Source: Hyphomicrobiales bacterium (GTDB taxonomy: Bacteria; Pseudomonadota; Alphaproteobacteria; Rhizobiales; GCA-2746425). From it: a DNA stretch of 7,269 nucleotides. The position numbers were made by a program, and so were the translations under genes. The notes below the pieces were generated by a model. It worked only from the letters and a program-made list of their open reading frames with translations, was not told the DNA's origin and ran no database searches. Shown here piece after piece: positions 1 to 5,469 of this stretch (its first letter is position 1; the number at the start of each line of letters is the position of its first letter). The stretch covers positions 5,327 to 12,595 of the forward strand of contig NVXB01000060.1 in NCBI GenBank assembly GCA_002746425.1. The letters run 5' to 3'.

Positions 1-1194
1 GGCGAACATGATTTTTCCGAAAATATTATCCATCTTGTCCTTGCCCGAATTGAAGGCGCGCCTGCGGGCACCAAGGGCATTTCGATGTTTCTTGTCCCCA
101 AGTTTATGGTCGACGATGATGGGACTATTGGGACCCGCAACAATGTCTCTTGTGGATCGCTCGAAGACAAGATGGGCATTCATGGTAACTCGACATGTAT
201 GATGCATTTTGATGGTGCGGCTGGGTGGCTCGTTGGAGAGAAACATCGCGGGCTTGCCGGCATGTTTGTTATGATGAACGAAGCGCGACTTTCCGTTGGA
301 GTTCAAGGGCTTGCGCAATCTGAAGTGGCTTATCAGAACGCTGTTTCTTACGCTCAAGAGAGGGTGCAGGGGCGAGCCAGAACCGGTGCAATCATGCCTG
401 ATCAGGTGGCTGATCCACTGATAGTTCACCCTGATATCAGGCGGACTTTGCTTGATATTAAAAGCTTCAATGAGGCCGCGCGGGCGCTTGTGGTTTGGAC
501 CTCTTTGCGCGCGGATCAGCTTCATAGATCTGAGGATCAGAATGAGCGGAAAGGGGCGGATGATCATCTTGGTTTGATGACGCCGATCATCAAATGCATG
601 TTTACCGATAAGGGTTTTGAGAACACCGTTAAGGCCCAACAGGTGTTTGGCGGGCATGGCTATATTGCCGAAACGGGGATGGAGCAATTCGTTCGTGATG
701 CGCGTATTGCGATGATCTATGAAGGGGCCAATGGCATCCAGGCGCTGGATTTGGTTGGGCGAAAAATGCCCAAGGATGATGGCCGTGCCTATCACAGTTT
801 TATTAATGAAATCAAAGACTTCTTGCTCGATAACAAGGACAATGCGGCGGTTCAACCACTTGCAAAACCGTTTGAATCAGCCATTGAAGATTTGGAACTT
901 GCAACAAAATGGCTGACAGAAAACGCCCCGAAAAACCCCGATAATGCGGGCGCTGTCTCGACAGAGTTCCTGCATTTGATGGGTTTGGTCGCATTGGGGT
1001 ATATGTGGGTCAAAATGGCCAAAGCTGCGGATGAAAAACGCTCCAGCGATGATGTTGATCCTGCCTTCTTGGACGCTAAGCTATTGACAGCACAGTATTT
1101 TATGGAACGTCAGCTGCCGGAAACAAAGGCGCATTTGGCCCGCATCACAAGCGGCGCGGATACAATGATGAAAATGCCCGCCAGCGCCTTTTAA
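1..1194 (+). CDS. Acyl-CoA dehydrogenase, DmdC/FadE-like, C-terminal two thirds (5' end outside window)
   Basis: This is a flavin-dependent acyl-CoA dehydrogenase that introduces an alpha,beta double bond into an acyl-CoA thioester and passes electrons to ETF. The frame is open from base 1, so the gene starts upstream; 397 codons plus stop are present, against about 590-600 residues usual for this long subfamily. The first residues read GEHDFSENIIHLVLARIEG, then APAGTKGISMFLVPKF, the middle beta-domain typical of the family. CGSLEDKMGIHG and MMNEARLSVGVQGLA follow. The catalytic base is probably the Glu in IYEGANGIQ (codon 721-723). QVFGGHGYIAETGMEQFVRDARI precedes it (split here as QVFGGHGYIAETG and MEQFVRDARI). 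After about 770 lies the extra C-terminal domain that separates this subfamily from short MCAD-type enzymes. Relatives include 3-methylthiopropanoyl-CoA dehydrogenase (DmdC); the true substrate cannot be told from sequence. An internal ATG at 85 is not the start, since family sequence continues upstream of it. Confidence 0.93.
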   Translation, partial: GEHDFSENIIHLVLARIEGAPAGTKGISMFLVPKFMVDDDGTIGTRNNVSCGSLEDKMGIHGNSTCMMHFDGAAGWLVGEKHRGLAGMFVMMNEARLSVGVQGLAQSEVAYQNAVSYAQERVQGRARTGAIMPDQVADPLIVHPDIRRTLLDIKSFNEAARALVVWTSLRADQLHRSEDQNERKGADDHLGLMTPIIKCMFTDKGFENTVKAQQVFGGHGYIAETGMEQFVRDARIAMIYEGANGIQALDLVGRKMPKDDGRAYHSFINEIKDFLLDNKDNAAVQPLAKPFESAIEDLELATKWLTENAPKNPDNAGAVSTEFLHLMGLVALGYMWVKMAKAADEKRSSDDVDPAFLDAKLLTAQYFMERQLPETKAHLARITSGADTMMKMPASAF

Positions 1195-1415
1195 AAGCAC
1201 TTTTGGGGTCAAAAACGTAGGGTGTGAACCCTTCATCCCGGCTTCACAGTTTGGACGAGTCGTAAAGAATCGTTCACCAATTCAGACATAATTTTGAGCG
1301 ACTGTTCAAAAATACAATGGTTGGCGGGTAGGGCAAAATGACCGACTGAAATCGATATTTTCAACAAGGTATATTCGCCTATTATCCCGTCAAATTAGGA
1401 AATATATCGCCATCA

Positions 1416-1444
1416 TTGACTATAAATGGAATAAATGCCATAAA
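1416..1444 (+). promoter_or_regulatory. Candidate sigma70-type promoter for the S24 regulator
   Basis: TTGACT at 1416-1421 matches the -35 consensus at five of six bases. It is followed after 17 bases by CATAAA at 1439-1444, which matches the -10 consensus at four of six. It lies 35 bases upstream of the ATG at 1480, a sensible distance for a short 5' UTR. The spacer and -10 overlap the tandem 9-bp repeats, so a protein bound there would block transcription. This is pattern matching only; alphaproteobacterial promoters often deviate from this consensus. Confidence 0.35.
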
Positions 1445-1448
1445 TAGG
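1422..1448 (+). repeat. Three tandem 9-bp imperfect repeats
   Basis: The units ATAAATGGA (1422-1430), ATAAATGCC (1431-1439) and ATAAATAGG (1440-1448) lie head to tail with no gap. They share the core ATAAAT and differ only in the last three bases. They occupy the spacer and -10 of the candidate promoter of the S24 regulator. The first two units also contain a TGG-N8-CCA dyad (1428-1440 region). They could be an operator for autoregulation, or simple AT-rich tandem drift. Confidence 0.55.
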
Positions 1449-1479
1449 CCGTTAGTCATATAGTTGATCGGATTCCAAG

Positions 1480-2127
1480 ATGCTTACACATGCAACCGTT
1501 TGGGCAGCGATTGATGCGCTTGCCGCGCGGAACCATATGACGCCATCTGGCCTTGCCCGAAAGGCCGGTCTTGATCCCACAACTTTCAATAAATCCAAAA
1601 GAACGGCAAATGAGGGACGCCAGCGGTGGCCCTCCACAGAATCCATTTCCAAAATCCTTGAGGCGACGAATTCCAGCATCGAGGAATTTACCGCCGTCAT
1701 TAGCGGAGTGGGCACGGTTGAAGGGCGCATGGGCAAGCCGCGCTGGGCCGTGCCACTGCTCGGGCTGGCGCAGGCAGGAAAGGGCGGCTATTTTGATGAT
1801 AGCGGCTTTCCCGAAGGTCAGGGCTGGGATGAAATTGCCTTCCCCGGCGATGATGATGACACGGCCTATGCGCTTGAGGTTTCTGGCGAGAGCATGTTGC
1901 CGCTTTACCGCGATGGTGACCGCATTATCGTGTCCCCCACCGCGCAGGTGCGCCGCGGCGATAGGGTCGTCGTCAAAACGCTGGAAGGCGAAGTTCTGGC
2001 CAAAACCCTGGCACGCATAACCGCCAAAAAGATTATTTTGGAATCGCTCAACCCTGAGCATGACACACTGGAATTTAATCTCAGAGAAATCGAATGGATT
2101 GTTCGCATATTGTGGGCAAGTCAATAG
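1480..2127 (+). CDS. XRE-family transcriptional regulator with C-terminal S24 (LexA-like) peptidase domain
   Basis: This 215-residue protein is a helix-turn-helix DNA-binding domain fused to a LexA/cI-type self-cleavage domain. Residues about 8-62 form the HTH, with MTPSGLARKAGLDPTTFNKS as the recognition region. Residues about 90-210 form the S24 fold. The catalytic serine is Ser138 in SGESMLP and the general-base lysine is Lys175 in VLAKTL. Their spacing of 37 equals Ser119-Lys156 in E. coli LexA. An Ala99-Gly100 bond in GLAQAGKGG lies where the family is cleaved. The protein therefore looks cleavage-competent and would act as a cytoplasmic repressor relieved by a signal such as RecA-ssDNA, though the signal is not known. 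It is not the canonical LexA by its N-terminus. The ATG at 1480 has only a weak upstream ribosome site, but homologous N-termini of this type begin the same way. The SNase-like gene follows after 12 nt, probably in one transcript. Confidence 0.9.
   Translation: MLTHATVWAAIDALAARNHMTPSGLARKAGLDPTTFNKSKRTANEGRQRWPSTESISKILEATNSSIEEFTAVISGVGTVEGRMGKPRWAVPLLGLAQAGKGGYFDDSGFPEGQGWDEIAFPGDDDDTAYALEVSGESMLPLYRDGDRIIVSPTAQVRRGDRVVVKTLEGEVLAKTLARITAKKIILESLNPEHDTLEFNLREIEWIVRILWASQ
1953..1958. other. CCGCGG site (predicted target of the resident R-M system)
   Basis: One CCGCGG palindrome lies inside the S24 regulator gene, within GCGCCGCGGCG. I saw no other in the window by eye. If the R-M system has Eco29kI specificity, this site must be methylated in the host. 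Confidence 0.6.
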
Positions 2128-2130
2128 GCT

Positions 2131-2134
2131 GAGG
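2131..2134 (+). promoter_or_regulatory. Ribosome binding site GAGG that supports a TTG start
   Basis: GAGG at 2131-2134 is 5 nt from TTG at 2140 but 14 nt from the in-frame ATG at 2149. The spacing therefore favours the TTG start, giving three extra residues (Met-Ala-Ala) before the signal peptide. The choice does not affect the mature protein. Confidence 0.35.
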
Positions 2135-2139
2135 GCTGC

Positions 2140-2931
2140 TTGGCCGCCATGGGCAAATTGCAAAAAACACTGATAGGTGTCTGCTCACTGCTTTTGTATT
2201 TTACGATGCAAACCAGTATTTTTGCTCAAAATCAAAATCAGAAAACTATTCGCCCAAACACCATTCGTAATGTCACGCCAAAGGGCGTTACGCCGGGCCC
2301 GCAAATTAATGGCCCCTTGAAACGCGTGCAAGGCGTAGCACCAACCGCGCCAGAGGTGCGCACGCGCAAGCTTTACCGTATCAAAGTCATTGATACAGCG
2401 ACATTTGAAGGCCACTACCTCAAACGAAAATGGATAGTGGTGCTGCCAGATGTCATCGGGCTTAACGTGCTTGATACCTGCAAGACAGCAAATGGGGAAG
2501 ATTGGCCTTGCGGGCAGGTGGCGGTGCGCAATCTGCAACGTTTTATCCGGCTGGCCCCCTTCACCTGCCAATTTGCCTGGCAATCAAACAACGAGCCGCT
2601 CAACAAGGATTGCATGTTTAAAGGCAGCAGTATGATAGAAACTGTTTTGAAAAAGGGCTGGGCAAAGCCCGCAGCATCCGCATCAGAAAATTTGCATGAA
2701 TTGTTCAAATCGGCTGAGAAACAACAGCTGGGCATTTTTCGTGAGCCGCTTGAAGGCTGGCAGAATTATCGCGCGCTAACAGTCTACGGCAGCGACAGCG
2801 AGCTGCCACCCATGCCAGATTTACCGCTGCCAGACCCGCTTGCCCCCATGCCTGAGACCTTAGAGGCCTCTGAGAGTCATCAAGTATTGGGGCAAGATTT
2901 GGGGCATGGCCAGAATGAAGAGCAGGATTAG
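2140..2931 (+). CDS. Secreted SNase-like (thermonuclease-fold) protein, probably catalytically inactive
   Basis: This 263-residue protein (TTG start at 2140; ATG at 2149 possible) carries a signal peptide: lysines at 6 and 9, a hydrophobic stretch at about 10-28, and probable cleavage after SIFA at residue 29. A Gln/Asn- and Pro-rich linker runs to about residue 75. Residues about 78-202 resemble the staphylococcal nuclease family. The strand-opening RIKVIDTATFEG corresponds to the usual VxDGDTxxV, and EDWPCGQVAVRNLQRFI and SAEKQQLGIFRE match the later helices. The second Asp of the DGDT motif is Ala87, and the usual Arg and GIDAPE segment is replaced by VVLPDVIGLNV, so the metal and catalytic residues seem lost. 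Four cysteines (114, 124, 143, 158) could form disulfides in the periplasm. The tail from residue 222 is rich in Pro and Leu. It may be a binding or structural protein; its function is not known. It follows the S24 regulator by 12 nt and likely shares its transcript. Confidence 0.75.
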   Translation: MAAMGKLQKTLIGVCSLLLYFTMQTSIFAQNQNQKTIRPNTIRNVTPKGVTPGPQINGPLKRVQGVAPTAPEVRTRKLYRIKVIDTATFEGHYLKRKWIVVLPDVIGLNVLDTCKTANGEDWPCGQVAVRNLQRFIRLAPFTCQFAWQSNNEPLNKDCMFKGSSMIETVLKKGWAKPAASASENLHELFKSAEKQQLGIFREPLEGWQNYRALTVYGSDSELPPMPDLPLPDPLAPMPETLEASESHQVLGQDLGHGQNEEQD

Positions 2932-2940
2932 GGATTATAC

Positions 2941-3042
2941 TCAGCGGGCTTTCGCTGCATGTGCGAACTCCAGAACGCTGGCGCTCGAAGCAGACATCCA
3001 AGATGTGTCGTAGATTTTCTCAAAATGGATATCATTGTTGCG
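2941..3042 (-). pseudogene. Orphan 3' coding remnant, 33 codons plus stop, family not recognised
   Basis: Read on the minus strand, 3042 down to 2941 is open and ends in TGA. It encodes residues such as FEKIYDTSWMSASSASVLEF, then AHAAKAR. Composition and codon use look like a real C-terminus: Ala- and Ser-rich, with synonymous use like the flanking host genes. An in-frame TAA at 3045-3043 lies directly upstream and no start codon with a ribosome site is present, so it is not a complete gene. It faces the same way as lysS and the decayed methylase remnant on the other side of the R-M cassette. It may be the tail of a gene cut by the arrival of the cassette. I do not recognise the family, and chance coding is possible for so short a stretch. 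Confidence 0.4.
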
Positions 3043-3200
3043 TTATGCCTTTCTCAAATAAACTGCGCCGGTGGTGAGCTAGAGAGTGGTTAATGTCGAT
3101 CTAGGGTGGCAGAAAATAATATTACGTCCTCGAGTAATAAATAATTGAGTCTGAGGAGGGTTTCTTGTTATGTTGCTGCAAATATGATGGCGAACAAAAA
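3043..3200 (+). promoter_or_regulatory. AT-rich leader and likely promoter region of the R-M cassette
   Basis: Base composition turns AT-rich here and the host-like coding signal stops. TAATAT at 3117-3122 is a -10-like hexamer, but no good -35 sits at normal distance. Two similar strings, CTAGAGAGTGG (3079-3089) and CTAGGGTGG (3101-3109), lie 22 bp apart, about two helical turns, and could bind a regulator. The strong Shine-Dalgarno and tiny ORFs at the end are described separately. No separate controller (C) gene is present. Confidence 0.3.
3154..3159 (+). promoter_or_regulatory. Perfect Shine-Dalgarno AGGAGG before the methyltransferase
   Basis: AGGAGG lies 5 nt before an in-frame TTG (3165), 10 nt before an out-of-frame ATG (3170), and 41 nt before the ATG at 3201 that best fits the methyltransferase family N-terminus. 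It therefore either drives a TTG start that adds 12 residues, or loads ribosomes on a tiny leader ORF that passes them on by overlapping stop-start pairs. Confidence 0.6.
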
Positions 3201-4391
3201 ATGAACAAATGTCAACACTCTTTAAATTCTATTGAACTTTTTGCGGGTGCAGGTGGTTTAGGTATAGGTTTAGCTCAGGCGGGGTTTGCTCCAAAGCTGG
3301 TCGTAGAATTTAACAATTGGTGTTGTACAACTTTGCGTCAAAACCAACACTTCATGTTTGATGCCGTTTCTAAATTGAAGAAAACATCAAATATCCATGA
3401 AGGTGATGTACGTGCAGTTGATTTTTCCAAGTATGAAGGTGGGTTAGACTTAGTCTCAGGTGGCCCACCATGTCAGCCATTCAGCTTAGGAGGGCGTCAC
3501 CGGGCATATGATGACGCTAGAGATATGTTCCCTCAAGCGGTGCGAGCTCTTCGTGAAGCGCGGCCTCGTGCATTCGTATTCGAAAATGTGAAGGGTTTGA
3601 TGAGGGCCTCATTTCAAAACTATTTTGAATATGTACAGTTACAAATGGAGCACCCGGAATTAACAGCCCGAAAGGATGAAGAATGGCATGATCATTTAAC
3701 CAGACTTGAGAAACATCATACAAAAAATAATCGACCCGGACTTCATTACCGCGTTGTGACTCGCTTAGTGAATTCGGCAAATTACGGTGTTCCTCAAAAA
3801 AGAGAGCGAGTGATCTTCGTTGGGTTTCGTGATGATGTTGACGCAAGTTGGTCATTTGGTACCGGCGGTTTTACCCAAGAATCCTTAGTCTGGGACCAAT
3901 GCTTTGGAGAATATTGGGATCGACATAAGATTGCAAAAAAAAATAGGCAGCTAGAAGGTCGTGCGTTGCAAGTGTCGAAGAAATTATCGGCAACAGAAAA
4001 ACCAGACTCTATGCCATGGCGAACTACAAGAGACGCGCTCATGGGACTCCCTAACCCAGAGACGGCGCAAAAATCTACGAAAAACCATCACTATAGAGGT
4101 GGCGCGAAAATCTATCCAGGTCACACGGGTTCCTATCTTGACGAGCCGTCGAAGACACTCAAAGCTGGCGTTCATGGGGTCCCTGGCGGGGAGAATATGC
4201 TGAGACGTGCCGATGGTTCTGTCAGGTATTTCACGATAAGAGAAGCGGCTAGAATACAGACTTTCCCGGATGATTTTGAATTTCATGGGGCTTGGTCTGA
4301 ATGTATGCGGCAATTGGGAAATGCTGTTCCCATTGAATTAGCCCGCGTTGTCGGTGAGAGTGTCGCTGAAAAATTGGTAGAGGCCAATTGA
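3201..4391 (+). CDS. DNA (cytosine-5-)-methyltransferase of a type II R-M system
   Basis: This enzyme transfers a methyl group from S-adenosylmethionine to C5 of a cytosine in the recognition site, protecting host DNA from the partner nuclease. All landmark motifs of the family are present, numbered from ATG 3201. Motif I is IELFAGAGGLGIGLAQAGF at 11-29 (SAM binding). Motif IV is GGPPCQPFS with catalytic Cys91. Motif VI is FENVKGL with Glu128. Motif VIII is NYGVPQKRERVIFVG at about 194-208. The target recognition region spans roughly 210-340. Motif IX is REAARIQTFPDDF from 347, and motif X is QLGNAVP at 371-377. At 396 residues it is of normal length and looks intact. An in-frame TTG at 3165 with AGGAGG 5 nt upstream would add 12 residues (MLCCCKYDGEQK). 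I chose 3201 because motif I normally begins about ten residues from the start. It is more AT-rich than the flanking host genes, as expected of acquired DNA. The nuclease gene follows after 4 nt. Confidence 0.93.
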   Translation: MNKCQHSLNSIELFAGAGGLGIGLAQAGFAPKLVVEFNNWCCTTLRQNQHFMFDAVSKLKKTSNIHEGDVRAVDFSKYEGGLDLVSGGPPCQPFSLGGRHRAYDDARDMFPQAVRALREARPRAFVFENVKGLMRASFQNYFEYVQLQMEHPELTARKDEEWHDHLTRLEKHHTKNNRPGLHYRVVTRLVNSANYGVPQKRERVIFVGFRDDVDASWSFGTGGFTQESLVWDQCFGEYWDRHKIAKKNRQLEGRALQVSKKLSATEKPDSMPWRTTRDALMGLPNPETAQKSTKNHHYRGGAKIYPGHTGSYLDEPSKTLKAGVHGVPGGENMLRRADGSVRYFTIREAARIQTFPDDFEFHGAWSECMRQLGNAVPIELARVVGESVAEKLVEAN

Positions 4392-4395
4392 TCTG

Positions 4396-5247
4396 ATGGC
4401 AAAGAAACCTGAAATACTGAAAGCAGACGAAACACAACTACAAATAGATGAATTAACAAAATTCGCAACTAGTGTTGAGCTAACTGCACCGTCTAGACGC
4501 ATGCTTCTTCAATCTATAGCCGCGATGCAAGAAACTTTGAATAAACTTACCCGTGAGTTAGACCTTATACGGTTGCCAGTTTCATTTTTCGACCCAACCG
4601 AGCCTCGTTTGATTGGTCATTTCGTAGCTTTAGCCTTGATCGCTCAAGATCGTCGCCCCTTGCAAGACATTGGAAAAGCATATGGCTCCGGGGTCTACGC
4701 CATATATTATACTGGACAGGATGAACCGTACGCACCAATTTCTGGTACCGAGACGCCCGTATATGTCGGAAAAGCAGATCCACCCGCTAATGCAAAGAGC
4801 CTACGTGATCAAGGTACAAAACTCACTGACCGTTTGAATGAGCATCGAAAAAACATCGAAAAAGTATCTGGCATTGATGCTGCTGACTTTGAGTGCCGAA
4901 CTTTAGCTGTCCAGAGCGGATACCAGTCCTCGGCAGAAATCCATCTTATTCGATTATTCAAGCCTATTTGGAATAATGAAACCAAAATTTTGTTCGGATT
5001 AGGCAAGCACGGTGACGCCGCTACAACTAGGGCTAACAACAAAAGCCCTTGGGACACACTGCATCCGGGCAGGGCATGGGCTGCAGCCAACCCTGTGGCA
5101 AAAAGCGCAGAAGTCATACTTCGGGAAGTTAGTGATCATTTCCTAAGATCCCAAATATTTGACAGTACAGAAGATGTATTCCAAGCATTTTCTGAAGGAA
5201 TTAAACAAAAAGATTTAATGAATCCTGAGCCTAACTCCAAAGGATGA
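4396..5247 (+). CDS. Type II restriction endonuclease, GIY-YIG superfamily, Eco29kI family
   Basis: This 283-residue endonuclease is the partner of the upstream methyltransferase. The GIY-YIG core starts with GVYAIYY (Tyr101) and PVYVGKA (Tyr123). DRLNEHRKNI supplies Arg146 and His150, spaced as Arg104/His108 in Eco29kI. SAEIHLIRLFKPIWNN supplies the metal-binding Glu181 and Asn193, spaced 12 apart as Glu142/Asn154 in Eco29kI. All catalytic residues are thus kept. Characterised relatives (Eco29kI, NgoMIII, Cfr42I) cut CCGCGG, so that site is the best guess, but the specificity could have drifted. About 60 N-terminal residues, helical and charged with a heptad-like stretch at about 36-59, have no counterpart that I recall in Eco29kI, which is about 214 residues. 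The ATG lies 4 nt after the methyltransferase TGA, with only a distant AGAGG (4379-4383). Translation is therefore probably coupled and weaker than that of the methyltransferase, a safe ratio for the host. No frameshift is visible. Confidence 0.9.
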   Translation: MAKKPEILKADETQLQIDELTKFATSVELTAPSRRMLLQSIAAMQETLNKLTRELDLIRLPVSFFDPTEPRLIGHFVALALIAQDRRPLQDIGKAYGSGVYAIYYTGQDEPYAPISGTETPVYVGKADPPANAKSLRDQGTKLTDRLNEHRKNIEKVSGIDAADFECRTLAVQSGYQSSAEIHLIRLFKPIWNNETKILFGLGKHGDAATTRANNKSPWDTLHPGRAWAAANPVAKSAEVILREVSDHFLRSQIFDSTEDVFQAFSEGIKQKDLMNPEPNSKG

Positions 5248-5469
5248 GAAATCTGTTTAGATTTAAACTTCTGATATGAAGCTAAGCACGAGACAGGCTG
5301 CGCTGTAGTAGTAGCGGTTCAAGTGAGATTACGGACAATGGGAAACAGATTCTCGCTGTGTAATGGCTTACAACTCATCCACACACTGAACTGACATCCG
5401 TAAAAGGTGAATTGAGGATGCGTAAATTGAACAAGGCAAGTATCTAGGAAACTAGGGGCACATAATAAT
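5248..5469. other. Non-coding stretch after the R-M cassette
   Basis: No ORF or known element can be supported. Directly after the endonuclease stop, AAATCT-GTTT-AGATTT (5249-5264) forms a weak AT-only hairpin. It overlaps a second one, GTTTA-GATT-TAAAC (5255-5268); a role as transcript end is possible but weak. The rest shows no tRNA, no transposase fragment that I recognise and no clear terminal inverted repeat. ATCTAGG (5442-5448) near the right end recurs at 3099-3105, close to the left edge of the cassette. Confidence 0.45.

Larger units (their letters stand above)
1195..1479. other. Intergenic spacer between acyl-CoA dehydrogenase and S24 regulator
   Basis: These 285 bases hold no ORF I can support. 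The left end has weak hairpins just after the dehydrogenase stop: AAAAG/CTTTT at 1193-1204 and AGGGT-GTGA-ACCCT at 1219-1232. Neither has a proper T-tract, so a terminator is not convincing. An interrupted palindrome, GAAATCGATATTTTC, lies at 1348-1362. The right end becomes AT-rich and carries the promoter-like hexamers and the tandem 9-bp repeats listed separately. The spacer most likely serves the regulator gene. Confidence 0.6.

Noticed and set aside
1193..1232. Hairpins after the acyl-CoA dehydrogenase stop as a rho-independent terminator
   Set aside because: Stems are 5 bp, one has a 2-nt loop, and neither is followed by a T-run.
1456..2163. Long minus-strand open frame of 235 codons opposite the S24 regulator
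   Set aside because: It lies wholly antisense to a gene with clear domain motifs, its translation shows no family features, and it is a by-product of the codon bias of the plus-strand gene.
2705..3001. Minus-strand open frame of 98 codons across the end of the SNase-like gene
   Set aside because: Its translation is Arg/Ser-rich with no recognisable motif and overlaps the real gene antisense. A different minus frame at 2941-3042 looks more coding-like.
3043..3200. Controller (C) protein gene or C-box before the R-M genes
   Set aside because: No small HTH ORF is present, and the similar strings at 3079 and 3101 are direct, not the paired inverted boxes expected of C-protein operators.
5418..5447. 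Tiny plus-strand ORF starting ATGCGTAAATTG preceded by TGAGG
   Set aside because: Only nine codons; no similarity or context supports translation, and an IS-transposase start was considered but nothing follows.
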